Origin: Diphasiastrum complanatum | Taxonomy: Eukaryota > Streptophyta > Lycopodiopsida > Lycopodiales > Lycopodiaceae | Assembly: GCA_029204225.1 (NCBI GenBank) | Contig: CM055110.1 | Location: forward strand, 36,226,675-36,290,674 | Length of the DNA stretch: 64,000 bases | Direction: 5' to 3' | Translations under genes and position numbers: made by a program | The notes under the pieces: generated by a model | Databases searched by the model: none | Seen by the model: only the letters and a program-made list of their open reading frames with translations | Told to the model about the DNA's origin: nothing | Shown here: in pieces, positions 34,435-46,118 of the stretch | How positions within the stretch are numbered: position 1 is the stretch's first letter | Layout of the letters: each line of letters starts with the position of its first letter

Positions 34435-35452
34435 AGAGCAATACCAAGCAGCAATTTGCTACTGGCTCTTTGTTGTCAAGCTAGTAGCCTCCCACCTTGA
34501 GAATAAAATCCATGATTTTTGTATAGATTCTATGCTTTCTATCTATGAAAAAGCATTGGCCGAGTCATCTCAATAGACATCCAGCTCACATAGTCGACGT
34601 CGTCCATGTAGGGAGATCGTCATTCTTGACTCGTCTTCCGCGTCACAATGTTGTACTAGGCAAACATCTTCAGCTGTGCTTCCACTCCCTGCTGCTATTC
34701 GCACTGAACTACCTATTCCCCTCGTCTCTGATGCTTCCCTCGCCTCTGCCTCCTCTCACGGACAGTCTGTGACCATTGGGGCTACCATTCCCATCACAGT
34801 TGCCCAGGCCACCTCACCTCCACACACAGGGGGCTTTTTTTCAAACACCTAGTATTTCATGGACATGTTCAATAATTTCGACCTCCTTGAGGCCTCAAAA
34901 TTTTTTGTAATGCCCCAGAGCCCTACATCTTTGAACTCCAATCCCCTGGAAGAGGATTTGAATAGTTCCATGATACTACTACTGGTTTTGAAGACTCTTT
35001 TCAGATTAACCAGCAATCTCAAGTTGAAACCGCACCAGCCACAATTCGGGTCGGGCAGGTTATCAAATCACCAAAGTAGTTCGACGCTACAGTGCCTGAG
35101 GGCTATGATGAAAAAGACCTCTTTGAAGAAGAAGAGTTATAAGCACCTGCTCCATGCCAACCAGGGACAGTACCACCAGGTCCTTCTACTGCAACCACCT
35201 CCACAACAGTAGATTCTGGTGATGCTTTCGGTTTAGTCTCAAGCCTTGTGCAAGTGATCCAGTCTATGTTGGATAAGAAAAAAGAAATGGAGCAGCGCAT
35301 CTTAGATATGGGATCTGAGAATACACTCATCAGCCAAAAAGTCATTCAGTTGGACAAAGAATTGAAGATCACCAAGCAACACGAAGCTTATTCAGTTTTG
35401 CTGATTGTTGGATCTGATTGTTATTGGGATTGCATGTTTTTATACTTTTTAT
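34435..35452 (+). pseudogene. Second half of the unidentified retroelement ORF, coiled-coil C-terminus
   Basis: Plus-strand frames read QYQAAICYWLFVVKLVASHL (34440-34500) and IHDFCIDSMLSIYEKALAES, a low-complexity Ser/Pro stretch (34700-34850), and finally LVQVIQSMLDKKKEMEQRIL and ISQKVIQLDKELKITKQHE (35235-35390), a heptad-like helix. Stops and frameshifts separate the pieces. It reads as a continuation of the ORF at 32354-33262, split by the inserted segment. Confidence 0.4.
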
Positions 35453-35574
35453 GAGAGAGAAAGAGTAAGCTATCTTCATTGTGGATCTAGTGTTAATGGA
35501 TGTAGTGTTAATTCTTAGGGTTAATGGATGTTAGAGTTAGATGTGAATCTTCCATTTATGCTGAAATCTGAACT

Positions 35575-37330
35575 ATGCTATCACTCTCAAGATTGCAAGG
35601 GAGGTCCAATTCTCTACCAAGATCGGTGGTGAGTATATTTCTACCAAGTTCAAGGCATTTTGTGATGAGCATGAGATCAAGAGGGAGTACACAAGTCCAA
35701 GGATACCACAACAAAATGGAGTGACTGAGAGGAAGAATAGAACCCTATGTGAAGGTGCCAAAGCCACGAGGTTAGGTGCAAATCTTCCTTAATCCTTTTG
35801 GGATCAAGCTTTGTTGTGTGCTAATTTTCTATGCAATAGATGGTCGAGTGTGGTCTTGGATGAAAAATTTTGAGATCTTGTTTGGTAGGAGGCAGAGTGT
35901 CAAGTTTCTCAAAACTTTTGGATGCATTTGCTATATCAACATCACTCTTGATGATAGGACAAAGGAGGATCCATATTCAATAAAAGGTATATTTGTTGGC
36001 TATAGTGAGGTGAACAAAGCTTACAAAGTTTATATTTCTCCAACTAAGAAAGTGGTCATAGGAAAAGATGTCATTTTTTATGAAGGAAACATTCCAAAGG
36101 TTTCTTCAAGTGGTGCTGTGGTGATTGGATCTAACATTCTTGATGTTGATGGCAATGTTGATGATACTTTGGATGTTGATGGTGACGAGCCTTCTTCAAG
36201 TCAAAAGCCAAGAAGGACATAAAGAGAAAGACAAAAACCTTCAAGGCTCACATATGATGAGAAGGGTAAGCAAGTTGAATGCACTAACTTTGCTTTCCTA
36301 ACCTCTTTTGATGAACCTATGTAGATGAGGCTATTTAGAAGGAGGAGTGGGTCCAAGCGATGGATCTTGAGTACCAAGCTCTTATGAAGAACAATACATG
36401 GAGGTTGGTGGAACTTCCTAAGGAAAAGATGGCTATTGGATGCAAGTGGATCTTCAAGGTGAAGACAAACCAAGATGGATCAATCAGACTACATATCAGG
36501 AATAGAAATATTTAGAGCTTCTCAAACTATTTTTATTTGTCAAGAGAAGTACACTATTTCTGTTCTTAGTAGATTTCATATGGTAAATGCTAAATCTTGT
36601 GATACACCTATGGAATCAAATGTAAAGCTCACTATAAGAAGTAATGAAAGATCCAGGAAGCTAGTTGTATCACTCATATATCTAACCATCACAAGACCTG
36701 ATCTTAGTTATTGTGTTGGTAGATTAAGCCAATTCATGCATGATCCAAGTGTGGAGCTTTGGAAGCTAGACAAGAGAGTATTAAGATACATTTCGAGTTC
36801 TAGAGACTATGGCAATGTTATAGAGGATCATCTCCTAACTTTGGATTTTCAGATTCAAATTTTGTAGGAGATCATGTAGATATGAAATCTATAAATGCAC
36901 ATATTTTTTTTTATAGGTGATGGAGCTATCTCATGGATGTCAATGAAACGAGCAACAATCTCTCTATCATCAACCGAATCCGAGTACAAAGCCTTGACTT
37001 CATGCACCAAGGAGATGCTATGGATCAAAAGGATGATAATGGATTTCAACTTGCTATATTTTCAAAAGTGTTCAATCATCTTTTGTGATAATCTTTCAGC
37101 TCAAAGCTTGGCAAGTAGCCCTATCTTTCATGCAAAGAGCAAACATATCGAAGTGGCATATCATTTGTGAGGGAACAAGTCATGGCAAAGGAGGTGGAGT
37201 GTCAACATGTCTCATCAAGGGAGTGTGTGGCTGATATCTTCACCAAAGCACTTGGGAAGGAATTGTTTATGAAGCATAGAACATCACTTGGAGTTCTATC
37301 TAAGTCTATGCTAAAACTAGTTGACGAGGG
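35575..37330 (+). pseudogene. Ty1/copia integrase, partial RT and RNase H
   Basis: The plus strand begins inside integrase (GGEYISTKFKAFCDEH, about 35627; GVTERKNRTLCEGAKA, 35718) and continues through VKFLKTFGCICYIN, SIKGIFVGYSEVNKAYKVYI and KKVVIGKDVIFYEG. The start of reverse transcriptase (AIGCKWIFKVK-like, about 36430) is followed directly by its end (YTISVLSRFHMVNAKSCDTP, 36550-36610), so the YVDD region is deleted near 36475. RNase H blocks follow: TITRPDLSYCVGRLSQFMHD, GDGAISWMSMKRATISLSST and SEYKALTSCTKEMLW (36915-37025), IFCDNLSAQSLA, and a degenerate ADIFTKAL near 37230. Several stops and frameshifts are present. Confidence 0.85.
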
Positions 37331-37332
37331 AG

Positions 37333-37642
37333 TGTGAGAAATTGTCAACTAGTTTGAGATTTATCATGTCTAGTTTAAAATGGCAATTTTGGCCAATATG
37401 CATTTAAGTTAGAGATAAACTTTATATTGTCAATAAGTTAAGAATAGTTGATTTACTATTTTTAGCATGATAGGCAAGCTGATGAGGTTTCATATAGACC
37501 TAATGTTATTGGTTGATTTAGTGCATTGAATCTAGTCCATTGTTTGGAATAGATCTAGAACCTCCCAAATGTTAATAAGCTTGGGCAAGCACATCCAAAT
37601 AGGTCAAGGACATGCTCTATATAGTGTACAAGCATGGGAAGA

Positions 37643-37728
<86 letters not shown>

Positions 37729-38051
37729 TCATGCTTATGGAAATGATCTCTTTGGGTTTCCATATCCATTTTTGCTTTGTTTTGGTCATATCTTGAATTT
37801 GTGTGTGTAGAATGCTTTTGTGACTTATAAATTGGATACACACGTGTGAAGGTGTTGTGGTGCAGCCATTTTATGGACAACAACAACAACTTATCATACT
37901 TATGCTATTTTGTCAAGAGCTTATTGAGTTTACATCTTCTATGTGTAGTAGATGTTAGATTTCTACATTGTTAATGATGCTTAATGTGCTATCTTTTGTA
38001 ACTAAAGATCAAAGGGCTTAGTTAGATCTTAGTAAAATGATTTTCTTCACA
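37333..38051 (+). repeat. 3' LTR of the copia element (719 bp)
   Basis: It starts TGTGAGAAATTG after the purine tract GACGAGGGAG (37323-37332) just downstream of RNase H and ends ..TTCTTCACA, so the termini TGTGA..TCACA are inverted repeats. A TATA box (CTATATAG) lies at 37617-37624, followed by a CT then CA microsatellite. No 5' partner LTR is present in the window. Confidence 0.7.
37645..37727. repeat. (CT)25(CA)17 compound microsatellite inside the LTR
   Basis: CT units run 37645-37694 and AC units 37694-37727, starting about 20 bases after the LTR TATA box. Confidence 0.95.
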
Positions 38052-38649
38052 TATCACGTATCTCAAGTACATTTGAATTTGATTATTTTTTGATCGTTTA
38101 GCAACCAAAGTTCAATGATATTAAATTCTTTGATATCATCTTTGGATATATAGTAAAGTTATTCTACCATTATTGAGTCAAAGAGATGTGTGGTTTTTTT
38201 TTAAGATTTTAAGTCAAGTTTTTAGTGGAGATGACTTGTATTACTTGTACCGATCATTCCTAAAAAATACTAGTTCATGCAATTGTGACATTATAAAATG
38301 CTTATATAAAATTTTGTCTAATTTTTTAATATGATTTTCTTGAAGAAGCTCTTCAATCAATGATGTAATACTGCATCAATTAAATTGACCTATACTTGAA
38401 TATTCATTCTATTTATACATATGTGGAGTGAACTTACTCCTCCTCCTTTAAGGCATTTTTCCTTTCAATATGGATAAGTTATGATCTTTCTTTCTTACAT
38501 AAGCTTAATGTTGATACAAATCCACCTATAAATGAGTGTGTCTCTCTCTACAAATACTTTAAAATTTTTAAAGAAATCAACAAATGTTTAAACAGCTAAA
38601 TGTTTTAGATGTCCAATGATATATATTACAATGATCTTTTAATTTTTTT
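38052..38649. other. AT-rich stretch, no gene
   Basis: No motif seen between the LTR and the tRNA gene. Confidence 0.5.
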
Positions 38650-38653
38650 AAAA
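38650..38653 (-). terminator. RNA polymerase III terminator of tRNA-Gln
   Basis: On the minus strand TTTT follows one base after the tRNA 3' end, the minimal Pol III stop. Confidence 0.8.
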
Positions 38654-38654
38654 T

Positions 38655-38726
38655 AGGTCCTATCGAGATTTGAACTCGAGCTATTGGATTCAGAGTCCAA
38701 TGTCCTAACCACTAGACTATAGGACC
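38655..38726 (-). tRNA. trnQ-CUG: tRNA-Gln (anticodon CTG)
   Basis: The 72-nt minus-strand sequence folds into a full cloverleaf. The acceptor stem GGTCCTA pairs perfectly with TAGGACC, with discriminator T. The D arm is GTCT/GGAC around AGTGGTTA. The anticodon stem TTGGA/TCCAA encloses loop CTCTGAA, so the anticodon is CTG, reading CAG. A 4-nt variable loop follows, then the T arm TCGAG/CTCGA with loop TTCAAAT. CCA is not encoded, as in nuclear genes, and there is no intron. Compensated base pairs in the T arm argue for a functional copy. Confidence 0.95.
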
Positions 38727-38755
38727 TCCGTTGCTCCAAGATCTATATAAAAGTA
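38727..38755 (-). promoter_or_regulatory. Upstream CAA and TATA-like elements of tRNA-Gln
   Basis: Immediately upstream on the minus strand the sequence reads CAACGGAGG before the first base, and TTTATATAGA lies about 15-25 bases further up. CAA near the start site plus a TATA-like run is the known upstream pattern of plant nuclear tRNA genes. Confidence 0.65.
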
Positions 38756-39471
38756 AGACGTAATATCATTAGTCAACCTTTAGACGATGTTTACATGTTG
38801 AGTTCACCACTGGAATATAATGTTTTGTGTTTATAACCCGAATGATTTTTTACCTTTTAGATTAGCTACTTGATACTATATGACTTAGTTTAGCATTGGA
38901 ATTTATTTGTAATGGTATACAACATAGCTAATGTATTTATATTCATATCTAATACACAATAGACCCATGATATTCATCACATAGAAAAATGCTATTTTGA
39001 AAAATGCCCCTACACCACACATGACACAAATCTCATCAATTCTTACTATAGCCTTTGATGTCCTCACACTTGAGCTCGAACCTAGGTTTAAAAACACAAT
39101 TGAAGCCCTTATCCATTCGACTAATGACTTTACGACAAGAATTTGAAATTTGTTTATTTTTATCTGAAATTTTGCATACTTATCACTTACGATAAACACA
39201 ATTCCATCATTGAGGTGTTGATATAATTTCATGTTTTGAATCTTTTTACACGTTTTTTGAGCATGGATTATTTAGTGAACAAATTCCAATTTAGTTTCTA
39301 TATCAACTTAGATTTTAGTACTTATTTATCAGTGAATATAACTTTTTTTGGTTGGTATAAAAACTTAGATTTTGTGAAAATTGATCTATCTTCTATAAAC
39401 TCTAGCATCTAAGTCACTTGACTGGTTTCATGTGAGTCATTTGCAAATGCCATTTAAACCTGTGAAGTTAG
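38756..39471. other. AT-rich stretch, no gene
   Basis: No gene or repeat recognised. The minus-strand frame at 38903-39232 has no domain. Confidence 0.5.
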
Positions 39472-41378
<1,907 letters not shown>

Positions 41379-41387
41379 CACTTTTTT

Positions 41388-42120
41388 TTAATCTGAATCC
41401 TTAAATGCCTTGAACTTCAAACTTAGTTCTACATAGAACCTTATGTGCGCTTCCAAGCTTAATGCTTTGGTAAAAATATATGCTGTCATATCTTGCATTC
41501 TACAATACTGCAAGTCTACCTCCTTGTTGAGAAATTTGCTCAGTTTGTTGCAGTCATAGGAATCGTAGGCCGTAATATGGCGGTGGATTGCGGTCAAGGG
41601 CGGTTGTGGCTGTGATACCTAATTTCAATGTTCTTACTCCTAGAATAAAACCTAGGGTTGGCTGATAAAACAATGGCACTTTAATTATTACAAAATAATG
41701 TCATCGGAGCATACTGATTCATCCATGTCTGGTTCTTGATAAAAGATGAATACTCTTTATCCATAGCTTCTTTCCAGAGATCTGAATCAGGCTAACTGAG
41801 TGTCTCTCCTGAACAAGGTAGGCCATAGACTTGTCGACATACCTATGAAGTGGTCTGCTAGTTCTTGAAGATCTTTTGGGTAATTGAGAAAGTTGATCAT
41901 TTTTATCAGGATGTAGTTGCTGAACTGCAACATCATCATCTTCTGATTCGACGTTGATTTGTTGTTCATCAAAAGTAGATGAGCTTGGACCTTCAATGAG
42001 AATAGTCGACTGAGGAACTGAAAAGTTTGATATGTCAGGCAAATCCAACAGGTTAGTTGGATGGGTTGTGCCTTTTCCTTTGAGGTCTTGAAACTGATTT
42101 TTCATGAGATTTAAGGGCAC
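41388..42120 (-). pseudogene. Copia pol remnant: integrase/RT linker and RNase H C-terminus
   Basis: The upstream piece (42120-41719, minus) reads KNQFQDLKGKGTTHPTNLLD, SSSTFDEQQINVESEDDDVA, SRTSRPLHRYVDKSMAYLVQ, and then a degenerate WRKAM-like start of RT. The downstream piece (about 41540-41388) reads LQYCRMQDMTAYIFTKALSL, the copia RNase H end, with Tyr for the usual Asp in ADIFTKAL. All of reverse transcriptase between them is missing. The stop lies just before the purine tract and LTR. Confidence 0.75.
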
Positions 42121-42134
42121 CTTCGTCTTTTTCG

Positions 42135-42400
42135 ACTTTTTCGCAAAAAACCCGATAGTGTCGCCTGTGGTTGTTTTAGTTCATTTCCGCAGAGCTACAG
42201 TTTTGGTTCATTTATGCAGACCTAACGTTTATGGCCAACTTTACCGCTTATCACCAATCAATGACAAGGACTGGATGGATGCCAGCGGATCACCAGCCAA
42301 CTGGCGATCGCAATTGACGACCTAATTTCTTAGTATAAATAGCTGTTCATATTCATACATTTTCATGATTATCAGAATTATGAGAAGTTTTTGAATAGTT

Positions 42401-42498
<98 letters not shown>

Positions 42499-42985
42499 CC
42501 TGCGAGCTTGAACACTCTTGAGCATTCTACCTCACTTCCTAGAGTTGTTTTGAGATTGCTATTGCGTTACTGCTTCTCAGCATTGCGCATTAATTCAGAC
42601 TTTCATTTTTAGCCACTCAGAGATAGCATAGAGTACGCGGCTTCGATTCACAACTTATTGTACTCATTTACTTCTGTTTCGTTTTAAATTAATACTATCC
42701 TTTATTGCGTTCAGCTTCGTCCAGAATGTATGCATTTTCTGGAGTTCTTTGCGACTAATTATTTGTCTGATAATTTTCGATGTTTAATTGTTTGGCTACT
42801 ATAGTACCGACGATTTCAAAGTTAGTTACTATAGGATCAAACATGATTTCTATCAATATTGTTTTGTTTGAAATTGATAGGCGTAGTCATGCATTGTGAA
42901 AGAGGAAGATAGTTTATTCCACCATGCACGAAAAGATTTCTTTCTAGACATTCATTTCTTTTCGAGCTAGACCTATCTTCACAAC
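42135..42985 (+). repeat. Copia family A LTR, plus orientation
   Basis: It carries a TATA box (AGTATAAATAG, 42333-42343), a long CT run, then GCGAGCTTGAACACTCTTGA and the shared 3' part through GGCGTAGTCATGCAT to ..TTCACAACA at about 42987. No primer binding site follows. It lies head to head with the minus LTR at 39472-41378. Confidence 0.7.
42403..42495. repeat. (CT)n microsatellite, 93 bp
   Basis: A CT run in the LTR leader about 60 bases after the TATA box. Arg-Glu repeat frames across it are artefacts. Confidence 0.97.
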
Positions 42986-42987
42986 AC

Positions 42988-43935
42988 CACTTACTGAATT
43001 TTTTATGATCTTTTAATATTTTATACATTGTCTCCTGGAGACCTTTTTAATGGAAATTATGGAATTTCTTTTAGAAGGGGGAGATGAAGTGATAGCAATA
43101 AGACTTCATTGGATCAACCGGTTGCATAGATTTTTTAGAGAAATCTAGTATTTGTGCAAAGGTTGAACTATCCAAGTGAAATAGAGGAACCCCTTAGGGA
43201 TTGTTGAGGGTAATCTGGAACTAGAGGAGTTTTGGGAATTGAATTGTAAGTTATTCGTGTCTATGGATAATAGAGTTAAAGATTAAATTTAAGTTTCACT
43301 GATCAATTTTACCAAGATTAAAAGTTTGATGGTTGGAAAACTGGTTGAATGTGGAATTATTCACTTCAGAGATTTCCCAAGTATGTTATTTACTCATGAG
43401 AATAGAGTTCAAAAACATGTAAAAAAGATATCTAAACTAACCAAACATCCATCCCACTAAGTCTATTTCCATCCCCTTCCACCACAATGCAGAATCTAAT
43501 ACTACGATGCCAAAACATGATGCTCTAAATGCAAGCTAACCCCAACCTACAACAGAATGAAGCTAACAGCTAAAGAAAGAAAGTGTAAATACTCCCAGAC
43601 AACGACGACTCTAAAACTTGTACTCACAAGGGAATCGTTCCCAAATGAGTTGCACCTGTCCTTTAGTCCGATTACAAAGGTTATATGGTTCTTAAAACGC
43701 TATTTCACATTAGCCAAACACAAGCAGGATAAAGTATTACGTAGGAAAAGGTCCTCACAGCCTTAGGCTAATTGCCCTGGTCTTGGTCGAAAGTTGAAGG
43801 CCCTTGGGTAAGGACATGGCCCCCCACCCCTCTTTTAAAGAGTTAAGAAATTGATGTACCTTGAAGAGAACGCAATAAGCACCACGGACGCGAGAAAGGA
43901 ATTCCAATCTGACTAATTAGGGCATATCTAAGTCC
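42988..43935. other. Intergenic region upstream of RPL19, no gene
   Basis: No coding motif found. A purine-rich run (AGAAGGGGGAGATGAAG, 43073-43089) resembles a polypurine tract. Confidence 0.5.
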
Positions 43936-44036
43936 GACGCTTTCTTCCTCTATCTGCTATCACGCCTGGGCACAGGCATTCGCCATAGTGAGGGTTTGAG
44001 GAAGCAGAGGCGGCAGCAGCAGCGGCAGCGGCAGCG
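43936..44036 (+). promoter_or_regulatory. RPL19 5' untranslated region with pyrimidine-rich initiator
   Basis: A pyrimidine patch TTTCTTCCTCTATC (43941-43954) lies about 90 bases upstream of the ATG, and no TATA box is evident, as is usual for plant ribosomal protein genes. The leader includes GAGGGTTTGAGG and a CAG/CGG-rich stretch just before the ATG. The transcription start is inferred, not shown. Confidence 0.45.
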
Positions 44037-46118
44037 ATGGTGTCCCTCAAGCTGCAGAAGCGGCTGGCAGCCAGCGTGCTCAAGTGCGGGCAGCGTAAGG
44101 TGTGGCTGGATCCCAATGAAGTCAATGAAATCTCCATGGCCAACTCTCGTAAGTATTTTCCTTACCAGTTAGGGTTTTAAGATTTCTGCCTTACGTTCGG
44201 GATTTCTCGGCAACAGTGAAGGTATCTAGATCCATTTCTCAGCTCCTTGTGTATATATATTACCAGATCTAGTGAGCTCTCAGAATTTTTTTTTTCTTGA
44301 AAAGAAGTGATTTTTCCACGGACTGCTTAGATCTGGCATGCTAGCCTATGGTAGCCGAGAGTTGAACCCCTAGGCGCTATGTTTATGTTAGGATTTTGCT
44401 TGATGAAACTTCAGAGTGGCTTGTTTGGTGCTTTCAACCATCTGTACCTTCTCCTAAAGCTAATTAATTGTTCGGGTTGGCTTCAAAGAGCATTTTTTTA
44501 GGTTTCTTTGGATTTTGAAAAGAAGTATAGATCTGCTGTTGAAGGAACTGAGCAAGATAATGGGAAGTGTCGGCCTTCGTAGCTCTTGAAATCTCTTTAA
44601 GCGGACTACTAGCCATTGATTTGACTTCTCCGTGTCATCTGCAAGTGCAGGTCAAAATATCAGGAAGTTAGTGAAAGATGGATTTGTGATCAGAAAGCCA
44701 ACCAAGATCCATTCACGGGCTCGAGCACGGCGTGCCTTAGAGGCTAAGAGGAAAGGTCGCCATACTGGAAAAGGTGCGGGCCCTTAAAATCGCCATAAAC
44801 TGTACTTACATTCATATTGATTGCACATGTCCCGGGGTCATGGTTTATCTTGTTATGGCTACAGTTATTCAAATTGATGCATTTCTAGGTTGGATTGAAT
44901 TTGCTATTGCGCACATTTACACGATGTTCAATGATAAAGTATATTTAGCTGTAAGGTGCACATCTGTTATTTATGTGAATTTCAAGGATTTGTTCTGTTT
45001 AGCTGCATTCGCCATTTTTTGAAGCATCCAAGATTGTAATATCATATGAATTTTATTGGAGCAAATGATTGATCCATTTTTTCAGAAAAATCGATTGTTG
45101 AACAAGCGAATCATCTTTTTATTTTTTGGGGTTATAGAGATAAGAGTTCAACAATTGTGGATCATAGTTTTGGGGATGCTGTTTCCCGTTCTCCTTTTGC
45201 CATCATGGCACTTGTCAGAAACGTTTTGGGAGACTGCAATTCTTCTAGACTTTGTCCTCTTTGAAGCACTTTTGCATGTGGAAAACGTACTGAATGTTTC
45301 TCAAAAATATGCATTTTTTATTTTGCTATAGTGTCTCTTTGAATAAATATTGAGCAGTTTTATGTTTGGCTAATTTTTTTTGATGGTTTCTAATCTGCAG
45401 GTAAAAGAAGGGGAACAAGGGAGGCTAGGTTGCCAACAAAAGTTTTGTGGTTGAGGCGTATGCGTGTGTTGAGACGTCTGTTAAGGAAGTATCGTGATGC
45501 TAAGAAGATTGACAAGCACATGTACCATGACATGTACATGAAAGTCAAGGGAAATGTATTTAAGAACAAACGAGTGTTGATGGAAAGTATCCATAAGTCT
45601 AAAGCTGAGAAGGCTCGTGAGAAGACTATATCCGATCAGTTTGAGGCCAGGAGAGCAAAGAATAAGGCCACTCGTGAGAGGAAAATCGAGAGAAGGGAAC
45701 AACGGTTGGCTCAGGTAGAATGATCGTTCCAGTTTTTGTTTGAAAATTTGTTTGCCTTTGTGAATATGTGGTTATTTTGAGATGTATTAGCTCCGTCCCA
45801 AGTTGGTTTGCTTCTGTTCTATCGTAGGATATCTGCTTTCTAAGACTTCCTACTTTATCTGGTTCTTTTACTAGGCCTCACAACTTATTTTGTATCTTGA
45901 TAGTTTTTGCTGAATTGTTTTCTTTGGTCGTTTTACAGGGCATAACCACTGATTCTGTTTCTCGGCCAGCTGCTGAAGTGACCGTGCCAGAGTATGCATC
46001 CTTTCCACCACTGCCTCTAGTTTTCTACATAATCGAGCTTCTCTTGTCCACTATTGGTCCTTTGTCTGACACAAGATTTTGGTTGTTTTGCAGGGTGACT
46101 AAAAAGTCAAAGAAATGA
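44037..46118 (+). CDS. RPL19: 60S ribosomal protein L19 (eL19), five coding exons
   Basis: A structural protein of the cytosolic large ribosomal subunit that contributes to an inter-subunit bridge. Exons are 44037-44148, 44651-44773, 45401-45714, 45939-45991 and 46094-46118, all with GT-AG borders and matching phases, giving 208 aa, close to the usual eL19 length. Diagnostic blocks: [40 protein letters not shown] (across intron 1), [60 protein letters not shown] and [20 protein letters not shown], then a basic helix ending in VTKKSKK. The last two exons are tiny (53 and 25 coding bases). No disabling mutation is seen, so the gene is very probably functional. If intron 3 is retained, translation stops at 45723 after only two extra residues. 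Confidence 0.96.
44170..44177 (+). promoter_or_regulatory. Telo-box in RPL19 intron 1
   Basis: TAGGGTTT, the reverse complement of the plant telo-box AAACCCTA, lies about 20 bases inside intron 1. Telo-boxes are common near the start of plant translation genes. Function here is inferred. Confidence 0.5.

Noticed and set aside
32354-35452. Endogenous pararetrovirus
   Set aside because: No movement-protein, coat-protein zinc-finger or pararetroviral RT motif is visible in these ORFs. The upstream pol has gypsy-type integrase, which pararetroviruses lack.
37569-37889. Frames across the CT/CA repeat (Ser-Leu, Thr-His, Arg-Glu, Cys-Val repeats); likewise at 41043-41298 and 42322-42525
   Set aside because: They are open only because dinucleotide repeats lack stops, with no protein-like sequence outside the repeat.
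45401-45723. RPL19 exon 3 read to the in-frame TGA as the true gene end
   Set aside because: The GT donor at 45715 joins in phase to two further exons that give the expected basic eL19 tail, so the longer form is preferred.
44774-46093. snoRNA genes in RPL19 introns
   Set aside because: Ribosomal protein introns often host snoRNAs, but I could not find a convincing paired C/D or H/ACA box set.
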